IMG/VR virus record: IMGVR_UViG_3300030430_001440
Span: 1 to 61,293 of that record
Strand: one strand, 5' to 3'
Source of the DNA: a virus
DNA: 61,293 bases
The notes beneath the pieces were generated by a model. It did not search any database. It saw only the letters and a list, made by a program, of their open reading frames with translations, and had not been told where the DNA came from. Positions 31,063 to 38,722 of the stretch are shown here, one piece after another. A program made the position numbers and the translations under genes. Within the stretch, counting starts at the first letter, position 1, and every line of letters begins with the position of its first letter.

Positions 31063-31339
31063 AGCCATAAGAAGAACAACAGGTAAGGGAGGTAATTATC
31101 GACCCACTAAAAAAGGGGCGGGAATGACCAAGAAGGGAATTAGGGCTTACAGAAAAGCTAATCCTGGAAGTAAACTAAAAGGAGCTGTTACAGGTAAAGT
31201 AAAGAAAGGTAGTAAAGCAGCCAAAAGACGTAAGTCATATTGTGCTAGGTCTTTAGGACAATTAAAAAGAAGCTCTGCTAAAACTAGAAATGATCCTAAT
31301 TCAAGAATACGTCAAGCAAGACGAAGGTGGAAATGTTAA
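31040..31339 (+). CDS. Basic protein, DUF6321-like, 99 aa
   Basis: The segment AGMTKKGIRAYRKANPGSKL, KGAVTGKVKKGSKAAKRRKS, YCARSLGQLKRSSAKTRNDP and the terminal RQARRRWKC match a family widespread in phages, recalled as DUF6321. Function is unknown. AGGAGAG precedes the ATG. It is the last of the tandem basic genes. Confidence 0.85.
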   Translation: MAKRKKAKAIRRTTGKGGNYRPTKKGAGMTKKGIRAYRKANPGSKLKGAVTGKVKKGSKAAKRRKSYCARSLGQLKRSSAKTRNDPNSRIRQARRRWKC

Positions 31340-31720
31340 ATGGCTAAAGCACCAGAATCATTTGTATATAATGCTACTTTAGATAGAGTAATAGATGGAG
31401 ACACATTTGATTGTGTTTTAGATTTAGGTTTTGATGTAAAACTTCATAAACAACGTGTAAGACTTGCAGGTATTGATACGCCAGAATCTAGAACACGAGA
31501 TAAAGCTGAAAAAGTTTTAGGCTTGGCTGCTAAAGAAAGACTTAAAGAACTATGTGTAGGAACTTTTCAGGTTAAATCTCTAGGCAAAGGTAAGTATGGT
31601 AGAATACTAGGAATACCTTATACAGAAGATGGTAAAGATATTTGTCAAATACTTATTAAAGAAGGTCATGCGGTTGAATATGACGGCGGTAAGAAAACTA
31701 AAGTTTGGGGCGATTATTAG
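31340..31720 (+). CDS. nuc: Thermonuclease-like (SNase) nuclease, 126 aa
   Basis: The staphylococcal-nuclease OB-fold motifs are complete: RVIDGDTFDCVLDLGF, VRLAGIDTPESRT with the catalytic Arg and metal Asp, then GKYGRILG and a C-terminal ICQILIKEGHAVEY. The family cuts DNA and RNA with calcium. No signal peptide is present, so it would act in the host cytoplasm, probably degrading host nucleic acid or processing phage DNA. It starts directly after the previous stop. Confidence 0.93.
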   Translation: MAKAPESFVYNATLDRVIDGDTFDCVLDLGFDVKLHKQRVRLAGIDTPESRTRDKAEKVLGLAAKERLKELCVGTFQVKSLGKGKYGRILGIPYTEDGKDICQILIKEGHAVEYDGGKKTKVWGDY

Positions 31721-32070
31721 TGGAAAGTGCTGTAACTCTTATTCAGGAAGTTGGTTTTCCAATAGCTGCTGCTATAGGTTTAGGTTGGTTTATTTATAAA
31801 CTTGTAATTCGTATAGTAGATGGTATGGAAACAAAATTAGATATCGTAGATGAAAAAGTAGCACAACAAATTAGTGCGATAGAAGAAAGGTTAGGAACTA
31901 AATTAGATTCACAACATGGTATTTTAGTAGCTCTTATAGATAGAGTGCGTAGTTTAGATAATGAAATTATTAGACAAGATACTTTAATTAAAACAATATT
32001 AGGTGTACCAAACTTAATAGATAGTAATAAAATTGCAAAGGCGGATAGAGATGATCAAAGAAAAGATTAA
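31720..32070 (+). CDS. Holin-like membrane protein, 116 aa
   Basis: I start at GTG 31720 (reads MESAVTLIQEVGFPIAAAIG), which overlaps the nuclease stop by one base. One strong N-terminal membrane segment (about 10-28) is followed by a long coiled coil. The N-terminal pattern 'TLIQEVGFPIAAAIGLGxFIYK' is common in phages and often labelled holin-like. It could alternatively serve the adjacent curli-like secretion cassette. Confidence 0.75.
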   Translation: MESAVTLIQEVGFPIAAAIGLGWFIYKLVIRIVDGMETKLDIVDEKVAQQISAIEERLGTKLDSQHGILVALIDRVRSLDNEIIRQDTLIKTILGVPNLIDSNKIAKADRDDQRKD

Positions 32071-32548
32071 AGAAGAAGCAGAAAAACAGTTCTTATTAAG
32101 AATAATAGCGTTATTAGGTGTGATCCTGTTTTTAGGTATTTTTATAACTAATGTAAAAGCAGATACTATAACTTTTAAATTTAAAAATCCTAGTTTCAGT
32201 GGTGTTAATACGTCATCACATTATTTAACAATTGAAAACCAAGAGTTTAATAGAAAAATGACTATTAAAGCAGAGATTAAAGCTTTACAAGATGAAATAG
32301 AAAGAGATAAAGAAAATACAACACTTGCTAGATTTATTAGGAATCTAGAGAGCCGTATCTATGCACAGTTATCTAGACAACTTGTAGAAAATTTATTCGG
32401 TGAAACTCCAAGTGATAGTGGTACATTAGAATTAGAAGGTAATACTATTGAATACAGTATAGTAGATGGAATTATAACGTTAACAATAACAGACCCAGAT
32501 GGAAATATTACAACGATACAGTTGCCTGTTGGTGATTTTTCTTTCTAG
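32051..32548 (+). CDS. csgF: CsgF-like curli secretion accessory protein, 165 aa
   Basis: A long positively charged N-terminus and hydrophobic segment end in a signal peptidase site (NVKA|D, cut after Ala37). The mature N-terminus DTITFKFKNPSFSGVN matches the conserved start of CsgF (in E. coli TMTFQFRNPNFGG), the part that inserts into the CsgG channel. The C-terminal strands (IEYSIVDGIITLTITDPDG) also fit. The ATG at 32051 is preferred to a TTG at 32033 because AGGCGG lies upstream. CsgF in E. coli sits at the cell surface and links secretion to fibre nucleation. The 3' end overlaps csgG out of frame by 50 bases. Confidence 0.87.
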   Translation: MIKEKIKEEAEKQFLLRIIALLGVILFLGIFITNVKADTITFKFKNPSFSGVNTSSHYLTIENQEFNRKMTIKAEIKALQDEIERDKENTTLARFIRNLESRIYAQLSRQLVENLFGETPSDSGTLELEGNTIEYSIVDGIITLTITDPDGNITTIQLPVGDFSF

Positions 32549-33371
32549 CTGTAGCGTAGCTCCCGTACTACAACAGTTTGAACAAAAAGGCGAATGTATA
32601 AAATATAAAGTTAGTTTAGAAGGCACCGTTGTTAGAAGGTGCGTAGAAAGGGAACCCTATGTAGAAAACTTACCTAAAGTTTTAGAAATACAATCGCAAG
32701 AATTATTAGAAGTAGAGGTTCCTAAAATCCCCATAGTTGTTGCTGTTTACCCAACAGCATTTACTGATCAAACAGGTCAACGTAAAAGTAATAGTGAGTT
32801 TGCTTTATTTAGTAGTGCTATAACGCAAGCACCAAGTCATCTTCTTATTCGTGCATTAAAACATACAGCGAATGGAAACTTTTTTAGAGTAGCGGAAAGA
32901 GTTGGTTTAGATAACCTAACTAAAGAAAGACAATTAATACGTTCTGCTAGACAAGATGAAGATGATGCAAAACCTTTAATGCCTTTATTATTCGCAGGAG
33001 TTCTTATGGAAGGAGCCGTAGTTGGTTATGATACTAATATTAAAAGCGGTGGTGTTGGAGCTAGATATCTAGGTTTAGGAGCAAGTAAACAATACAGGAT
33101 AGATAGCGTAACTTTATCTTTGCGTATGGTTAGCGTGGCTACAGGAGAAGTATTAATAGATGTTTTAGTTAGTAAACAAATATACAGCTACGGAAAATCA
33201 CAAGACGTTTTTAAATTTATAGAAGCAGGAACAGAATTAGTAGAATTAGAGGGCGGTGATGTAGAAAATGATTCAGTAACAATAGCTTTACAAAGAGCGA
33301 TTGAAGATGCTGTTTTGCAAATAATAAAAATAGGGTATGATAGAAAATATTGGGAGAAAAAATATGAATAG
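32499..33371 (+). CDS. csgG: CsgG-like outer-membrane curli secretion pore, 290 aa
   Basis: A type II signal peptide ends in the lipobox IFLSSC (Cys18). The mature sequence follows E. coli CsgG closely: KIPIVVAVYPTAFTDQTGQR, NLTKERQLIRSARQ, ILMEGAVVGYDTNIKSGGVG-type segment (about 168-190), ARYLGLGASKQYRIDSVTLS and LRMVSVATGEVL. The length is near that of E. coli CsgG (277). CsgG forms a nonameric lipoprotein channel in the outer membrane that exports curlin subunits. The signal peptide is encoded within the end of csgF, so the overlap is unavoidable and suggests coupled synthesis. Confidence 0.95.
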   Translation: MEILQRYSCLLVIFLSSCSVAPVLQQFEQKGECIKYKVSLEGTVVRRCVEREPYVENLPKVLEIQSQELLEVEVPKIPIVVAVYPTAFTDQTGQRKSNSEFALFSSAITQAPSHLLIRALKHTANGNFFRVAERVGLDNLTKERQLIRSARQDEDDAKPLMPLLFAGVLMEGAVVGYDTNIKSGGVGARYLGLGASKQYRIDSVTLSLRMVSVATGEVLIDVLVSKQIYSYGKSQDVFKFIEAGTELVELEGGDVENDSVTIALQRAIEDAVLQIIKIGYDRKYWEKKYE

Positions 33372-34068
33372 ATTAATTAGTTTTATTTTAGTATTACCTT
33401 TTCTGATTACAGCAGACAATGAAATATATGTTGATCAATCAGGAGCAACTGCTAACATAGATTTAGAACAACTTGGTTCATCTAATATCATTGGTGGTCT
33501 AAATTCTGTAGCTGGAACTTTAACAGCTTTAGATTTAGATGGCGATTCTTTAACTTTAGATATTAACCAAATAGGTGATAGCAACAAATTTCTAGGTGAT
33601 ATTTTAGCAGGTAGTTTAACAGGCTTTTTTGAGTTTGATGGTGATAGCAATACTTTTACTATACAAGTTGATCCTACGAATACCTACGGTGCAGATAATT
33701 CTGATCTAAACGTAGATGTAACAGGTAGTTCTAATACATTTACTTTAGATTTAGCTACTACAGCGTTAGCAAGTACTACAGACCTAGATTGGATTATTCA
33801 AGGCGATAGTAACGTTTTTGATTTTGATATTAATTACGATACAGGTACAAGTTATGTTGACGTAGATGGAGATAGCAACACAGTAAATTTTGAAGGAAGT
33901 GGTTATGCGGGAGGTTATTTCTATCTTGACCAAACAGGTAATAGTAGAACATTCGATATTACGCAATCTTCAACTTTGGCACTTGATTGGCTTAAAATCA
34001 CATCTACTGGTTCTAATGGTACTGTCTGCGTGGTTCAAGACGACAGCGGTACAAGCGTCAGTTGTTGA
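33364..34068 (+). CDS. Secreted curlin-repeat (CsgA/CsgB-like) protein, 234 aa
   Basis: The signal peptide (MNRLISFILVLPFLITA, cut after residue 17) is followed by about eight repeats with the core Q/D-x-x-G-D/S-S-N-x-F/I, such as LEQLGSSNIIG, INQIGDSNKF, FDGDSNTF, VTGSSNTF, IQGDSNVF and VDGDSNTV. Some keep the curlin spacing Gln-x4-Asn. It ends in a short region with two Cys (CVVQDDSGTSVSC). Curlin repeats fold as stacked beta hairpins that polymerise into amyloid. I start at 33364 because GGGAGAAAAA lies upstream. Its 3' 164 bases overlap the FecR-domain gene in another frame. Confidence 0.82.
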   Translation: MNRLISFILVLPFLITADNEIYVDQSGATANIDLEQLGSSNIIGGLNSVAGTLTALDLDGDSLTLDINQIGDSNKFLGDILAGSLTGFFEFDGDSNTFTIQVDPTNTYGADNSDLNVDVTGSSNTFTLDLATTALASTTDLDWIIQGDSNVFDFDINYDTGTSYVDVDGDSNTVNFEGSGYAGGYFYLDQTGNSRTFDITQSSTLALDWLKITSTGSNGTVCVVQDDSGTSVSC

Positions 34069-35098
34069 TATAGGCGATATTGCTGAATTATCGGGTAACG
34101 CTCAAATAGTTCGTGATCAGCCGTATACTGCAGAGTTAGATTTTGCAATACAAAGTAATGATCAAGCCATAACGAATAATGGTCGTTTAGGTATAAAATT
34201 CCTTGATGACTCTGTTGTAAGGCTTACAGAACATTCACAACTTGTAATAGACGAATATATATACGACCCTGATCCTAGTAAATCTAAAATGTCCCTTAAT
34301 TTTGCTTTAGGTACAGCTAGATTTATAACGGGTAATTTAAGCCGCATAGATAAACAAAACATAAAACTTAGTACTCCTACTGCAAACATTGCGATTCGTG
34401 GTACTGATTTTACTGCGACAGTAGACGAACTAGGTCGTTCTTTAATAATCTTGTTACCTGATGCATTTGGTCTTTCTAGTGGTGAAATAGAAGTAGTAAC
34501 GGCTATGGGCTCTGTTTTACTTAATAGACCTTATCAAGCTACAACAGTGAGTGTTTTTGAAGCAGCACCAACAAAACCAGTAATTTTAGATTTATCTTTA
34601 GATATTATAGATAATATGTTAATAGTTACACCGCCTAAAGAAGAAACTTTACAAGAAGAACAAACAAGTACAACACAAAACGATAGTGTTTTAGATTTTA
34701 ATGATTTAGATATTGATTATTTAGCTGAAGATTTTCTAGAAGAAAGTAATTTAGAATTTACAGAACTAGATATCAACTATCTAGATGTAAATTTTCTAGA
34801 AGATTTACTTGATGTTATAGACGCTTTAGAAGTAGAGGAAGAAGAAGAACAGCTAGGTTTAGCAACTAGTGTAAATCTTACAGGCACTAATTTTGGACAA
34901 GATACTCAAACACAAATAACAACAATAATCGCAGGTCAAGTAATTAGTTTACAAAGAAAAGTAAACCAAAATTTACAACTTGATTTAAATTCTGGTAATG
35001 CTTATACGCTTATTTTAATACAAGACGGAGTATCTAATATAATTAAAATAAACGGCGGTAGCGACTCTGTTATCACTATTACACAAGGTAGTGGATGA
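33905..35098 (+). CDS. Secreted FecR-domain protein with C-terminal curlin-like repeat, 397 aa
   Basis: A Sec-type hydrophobic segment (LKSHLLVLMVLSAW) ends near VQAS. It is followed by a FecR domain: ELSGNAQIVRD, GRLGIKFLDDSVVRLTEHSQ, FALGTARFITG, TPTANIAIRGTDFTATVDE and GEIEVVTAMGSVLL. The middle has acidic repeats (LDIDYLAEDFLEE, LDINYLDVNFLED). The C-terminus has LIQDGVSNIIKINGGSDS then ITITQGSG, which match the curlin core of the neighbour (Gln-x4-Asn). The start is uncertain: ATG 33905 has AAGGAAG upstream; TTG 33983 or ATG 34016 would shorten the N-terminus. The stop overlaps the cyclase ATG. Confidence 0.87.
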   Translation: MREVISILTKQVIVEHSILRNLQLWHLIGLKSHLLVLMVLSAWFKTTAVQASVVDIGDIAELSGNAQIVRDQPYTAELDFAIQSNDQAITNNGRLGIKFLDDSVVRLTEHSQLVIDEYIYDPDPSKSKMSLNFALGTARFITGNLSRIDKQNIKLSTPTANIAIRGTDFTATVDELGRSLIILLPDAFGLSSGEIEVVTAMGSVLLNRPYQATTVSVFEAAPTKPVILDLSLDIIDNMLIVTPPKEETLQEEQTSTTQNDSVLDFNDLDIDYLAEDFLEESNLEFTELDINYLDVNFLEDLLDVIDALEVEEEEEQLGLATSVNLTGTNFGQDTQTQITTIIAGQVISLQRKVNQNLQLDLNSGNAYTLILIQDGVSNIIKINGGSDSVITITQGSG

Positions 35099-36831
35099 AA
35101 AAAATATATTTAATACTTACTGTTTTATTAACACTACCTCTAATATTCCAAACCACACCGCTTGAAATACTTAAATTAAAAACCTATGATGCGTTTATAC
35201 AAACACCAGAACCCAGTGGTAATTTTGTAATCCTAAATATTACCGAAGAAGATGTAGAGCGTGAAGGTGGTTATCCTTTTCCTCGTAAACGTTTAGCTGA
35301 TATAAACATAGAGCTTCTAAGTAAAGGTGCAATAGGCGTAGGTTGGGCTATATCTTTTCCACAAGCCGATAGGTTTGGCGGTGATAATGATCTAGCTAGG
35401 TCGTTAGGTTATGCCCCTTCTGTTATTGCGATGTTCGAAGATGGAAAAGGTCTTTATCCTGCCTCTCCTGGAACAGTTGTTATAGGCAACAGTGTAGGCG
35501 GTATTAGTAGTTCAGGAGTTAAGGCTAACCATTCATCTTACGACGAAGTTCTGCAGGGTTTAGCCATAGCTCCTACTGATGTTGATCAGCTAGTAAGAAG
35601 AATGCCTTTATTAGTTAAAACACCTAATAACGAATGGATACCTAGTTTTGGTACACAAATATATAAATCATTGTTTGGTATAAAAACTTATATTATAAAA
35701 ACTAATGAAAACGGTATACAAGAAATATCAATACAAGGTATACCACCGATTAAAACAGATAGTTTTGGTCGTAAATGGATTAGTTGGGTAGATACACCAC
35801 AAACAGATTTACAAGAAATGGATGTTAACGGTAAATTCGTTATTGTTGGTGTTACAGCTAATGGTGTAATGCCACAAATCGCTACGCCTGTTGGACTTGT
35901 TGAGCCACATAAGATACAAGCAGCACTTGCAGAAAGTATTTTAATACAAGATAGCCCTTATATACCTGATTACGCTTTAATTGTAGAGCTTAGTATAGTT
36001 TTAGTTTTAATAAGCCTTATATGGGTCGCTATAGTGCGTTTAGGTATTTATTTAGGGTTAGGTATTACTTTAGTTTTACTAACGGCTACGGGTGTTTACG
36101 GCGTTTATACGATAGGTCAAGGTTTTTTAATAGACGTTACATGGGCTTTAGTAAGTGGTTTTATAACTGCAAGTGTAGCGTTTTATTTAAGATTTAGAGA
36201 ACAATATAAATTACGGTTACAAATTAAAAAACAATTCGAACATTACTTAGACCCAAGACAAGTAAAACAATTACAAAATAATCCTGATTTATTAAAACTA
36301 GGCGGTGAAAAAAGAGAGTGTACTTTTTTATTTACCGATGTCAGAGGTTTTACTGCACTATCAGAAACATTAGAGCCAGAGGAAGTAACACATATAATGA
36401 ATAGAGCTTTAACTATACAGTCTGATGCAGTGAAAGAATACGGTGGAATGGTAGATAAGTATATAGGTGATGCAATGATGGCTATATACAACGCTCCTAT
36501 TGATCTAGTAGATCACGCAGATAGAGCTATAAAAACAGCTGTAAAGATAATGCAAGATATGGAAAAAGCTAATATAGGTGTAACAATAGGTATCGGTATT
36601 AATACAGGGGAAGCTGTAGTAGGTAATATGGGAAGCGAAACAAGGTTCGATTATAGTGCTATTGGAGACGCTGTAAATACTGCTGCTAGACTAGAATCAG
36701 CTACAAAAGAAGTAGGCGTAGATGTAATAATAGGGCACAACAGTAAAAAACAAACTAGTTTTAAACTCAAATTGTTAAAACCAATCAAAGTAAAAGGTAA
36801 AGAAAAAAGTTTAACAATATATACACTTTGA
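35095..36831 (+). CDS. CHASE2-sensor class III adenylate cyclase, 578 aa
   Basis: One N-terminal membrane segment (1-20), an extracytoplasmic CHASE2 domain (about 25-285; DAFIQTPEPSGNFVILNITE, RKRLADINIELLSKGA), three membrane helices (about 293-368) and a C-terminal class III cyclase. Metal-binding Asp415 (FTDVRGFT) and Asp459 (DKYIGDAMMA), adenine-selecting Lys455 and Asp525 (AIGDAVN), and Asn528 and Arg532 (NTAARLE) are present, so it should make cyclic AMP. CHASE2-cyclases beside FecR-domain genes are a bacterial theme. The ATG overlaps the FecR stop, placing it in the curli-like operon. Such a gene is unexpected in a phage. Confidence 0.95.
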   Translation: MKKIYLILTVLLTLPLIFQTTPLEILKLKTYDAFIQTPEPSGNFVILNITEEDVEREGGYPFPRKRLADINIELLSKGAIGVGWAISFPQADRFGGDNDLARSLGYAPSVIAMFEDGKGLYPASPGTVVIGNSVGGISSSGVKANHSSYDEVLQGLAIAPTDVDQLVRRMPLLVKTPNNEWIPSFGTQIYKSLFGIKTYIIKTNENGIQEISIQGIPPIKTDSFGRKWISWVDTPQTDLQEMDVNGKFVIVGVTANGVMPQIATPVGLVEPHKIQAALAESILIQDSPYIPDYALIVELSIVLVLISLIWVAIVRLGIYLGLGITLVLLTATGVYGVYTIGQGFLIDVTWALVSGFITASVAFYLRFREQYKLRLQIKKQFEHYLDPRQVKQLQNNPDLLKLGGEKRECTFLFTDVRGFTALSETLEPEEVTHIMNRALTIQSDAVKEYGGMVDKYIGDAMMAIYNAPIDLVDHADRAIKTAVKIMQDMEKANIGVTIGIGINTGEAVVGNMGSETRFDYSAIGDAVNTAARLESATKEVGVDVIIGHNSKKQTSFKLKLLKPIKVKGKEKSLTIYTL

Positions 36832-36839
36832 TATATAAT
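36810..36839 (+). promoter_or_regulatory. Promoter for the ejection-protein genes
   Basis: TTTAAC at 36810-36815 and a perfect TATAAT at 36834-36839 with an 18-base spacer, overlapping the cyclase stop. CGGAG follows before the ATG at 36860. It would separate the cassette from the structural genes downstream. Confidence 0.5.
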
Positions 36840-36859
36840 CAAACAAACGGAGAAATTCA

Positions 36860-37630
36860 ATGCTGGGGACATTACTAGCTACAATACTTGGTGGAGCAAT
36901 AGTCGGAGAAATTAACCGACGTAGAGCACCTGAACCTAAAGGAGTTATTGGCTCTGGTACTGCACCTTCATTAGACTCAGGTATACCATTAGAATTAACA
37001 GATATAGCGGGTAGTGTAGTTACTGATCCCGAAGATAATGTGTCAGATGAATCAGGCAAAACTATATCAGATTTAGATGAAGAAAAACTACTAGAGCTTC
37101 TTAAAAATAATCCTGATGGTATTATGGGATTATATCATGGGGGAAAAATACCAAATTACGCCGATGGCGGAGGTATTTTAGGGTTAGGTCTTTTTGATAA
37201 TTTAGATACGGTAGTAGATTTAGAAAATTTTTATAATTCACAATCAGAAGAAGTTCAAGATATAATAGATAGTAGTCTTGCAGAAGGTATTCTTGCAATG
37301 ATTAAACAATATGATGAACCACAAGGTAGTTTAGTATCTACACGAACGCTACCTGTAGCAGGTAATGCAAATAGAAGAAGATTACAATTTAAACCTATAG
37401 GGATGGATGATGGTGGTGTTTTAGATAGAAAAATGTTCAAACCTATGTTAAGCGGTGGTGAGCTTGACGGTCCAGGAGGACCTAAAGATGATTTAATTCC
37501 TGTAATGGCTAGCGATGGTGAGTTTATGTTATCTAAAGCTACGGTAGATTTAGTAGGTGGTGGTAATCATAATAAAGGTATAGCTGCACTAGAAAAGTTA
37601 AATAATAGAGGCAACAGAGTATATGGCTAG
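36860..37630 (+). CDS. Gly-rich virion protein, 256 aa
   Basis: A hydrophobic N-terminus (MLGTLLATILGGAIVGEI) is followed by low-complexity acidic sequence. Then come YHGGKIPNYADGGGILGLG and a C-terminal MLSGGELDGPGGPKDDLIPV, MASDGEFMLSKATVDLVGGG. This last motif is typical of internal virion proteins in marine podoviruses. It overlaps the next gene by 8 bases. Likely an ejected or internal protein. Confidence 0.75.
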   Translation: MLGTLLATILGGAIVGEINRRRAPEPKGVIGSGTAPSLDSGIPLELTDIAGSVVTDPEDNVSDESGKTISDLDEEKLLELLKNNPDGIMGLYHGGKIPNYADGGGILGLGLFDNLDTVVDLENFYNSQSEEVQDIIDSSLAEGILAMIKQYDEPQGSLVSTRTLPVAGNANRRRLQFKPIGMDDGGVLDRKMFKPMLSGGELDGPGGPKDDLIPVMASDGEFMLSKATVDLVGGGNHNKGIAALEKLNNRGNRVYG

Positions 37631-38714
37631 TAGAGAAGAACAAGAATATTCCAGTCAAGCCCCCGCAGGGTATATAGGAAGTTTATTATCGGGAACAATA
37701 TTCCCTTACGCACAATCTTATTTTAAAGACCAGTTTGCTAATTTAGGTAGAGAAGATTCTAGTCCGTTTACCTATACAGGACAAAGGGTAGCTGATTTTG
37801 ACCCTAGAGAATTAGCTGCTATGCAAATGTCTGATGCTGCTATCGGTAGTTATAGACCTTATTTAGATAGATCAGCTCAACTTTTTGATAGAGCTGATTT
37901 ACAAACACGTGCAAGCACACGTGAGTTCGACCCTAGTAGAATCGATAGGTTTTATAATCCATTTGAAGAAGACGTTGTTCAACAAACATTAGCAGATATA
38001 GATAGAAACTATGCTACACAAGATAAAAGTTTACGTGATAGAGCTGTAAGTCAAGGAGCTTTTGGTGGTTCTAGAGGTAGAATCGCACAAGAAGAACTAG
38101 CTAGACAAACAGGTAGAGGTGCAGCAGAAGCCGTTGGTAAAATTAGAAGTGGTGGTTTCGGTCAAGCTTCGCAACTTGCATCGAATGCTTTTGAACAAGC
38201 ACAGCGTAGAGGATTACAAGGTGCGGGACAAATAGCAGGTATAGGGTCTAATTTTCAAGGGTTAGGTCAACTATTCCCACAACTACAATCACAAGATATA
38301 CAAAGAACTATGGGTTTTGGTGGGTTAGGTAGAGGTCGACAACAATCTCTAATGGATTTAGCGTATCAAAACTTTACAGGTCAATACAACTTACCTATGC
38401 AATTAATACAAAACTTAGGTTCACTTACCGCTTCGCTTGGTCCTTTAGCAGGTGGTTTCGGTTATGCTGGTGCTGAGCCTGCAACACAGTCAAGTTACCT
38501 TCCAAGAACTACTATGGGTATGCTTCCGAATCAAAACTTTTTACCATTCCAACAAGGAACTAACACACAAACAGCAGGTATGCAGGGCGGTGGATTACCA
38601 AGTATAGGTGGTGGTATGATGTTTGCAGGTGGTAGTCCTGGATTTAATTTTAGAGGACCATCGTTTGGAGCAGGTATTACAGGTGGAATGATGCCTTACG
38701 GACCAGTTTATTAA
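37623..38714 (+). CDS. Internal virion or DNA transfer protein, 363 aa
   Basis: Gln-, Gly- and Arg-rich with helical repeats such as LRDRAVSQGAFGGSRGRIAQ. The end is Gly/Met-rich (GGGLPSIGGGMMFAGGSPGF). This type lies beside large ejection proteins of marine podoviruses. It is probably delivered with the DNA; function unproved. Confidence 0.75.
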   Translation: MASREEQEYSSQAPAGYIGSLLSGTIFPYAQSYFKDQFANLGREDSSPFTYTGQRVADFDPRELAAMQMSDAAIGSYRPYLDRSAQLFDRADLQTRASTREFDPSRIDRFYNPFEEDVVQQTLADIDRNYATQDKSLRDRAVSQGAFGGSRGRIAQEELARQTGRGAAEAVGKIRSGGFGQASQLASNAFEQAQRRGLQGAGQIAGIGSNFQGLGQLFPQLQSQDIQRTMGFGGLGRGRQQSLMDLAYQNFTGQYNLPMQLIQNLGSLTASLGPLAGGFGYAGAEPATQSSYLPRTTMGMLPNQNFLPFQQGTNTQTAGMQGGGLPSIGGGMMFAGGSPGFNFRGPSFGAGITGGMMPYGPVY

Positions 38715-38722
38715 AAATATTT

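Noticed and set aside
30531-31068. Long minus-strand frames opposite the basic proteins
   Set aside because: Shadows of Lys/Arg-rich coding sequence, giving Leu/Phe-rich translations; no ribosome sites.
31340-31720. Thermonuclease as part of the curli-type secretion cassette
   Set aside because: It lacks a signal peptide, and such nucleases are common alone in phages; proximity is the only argument.
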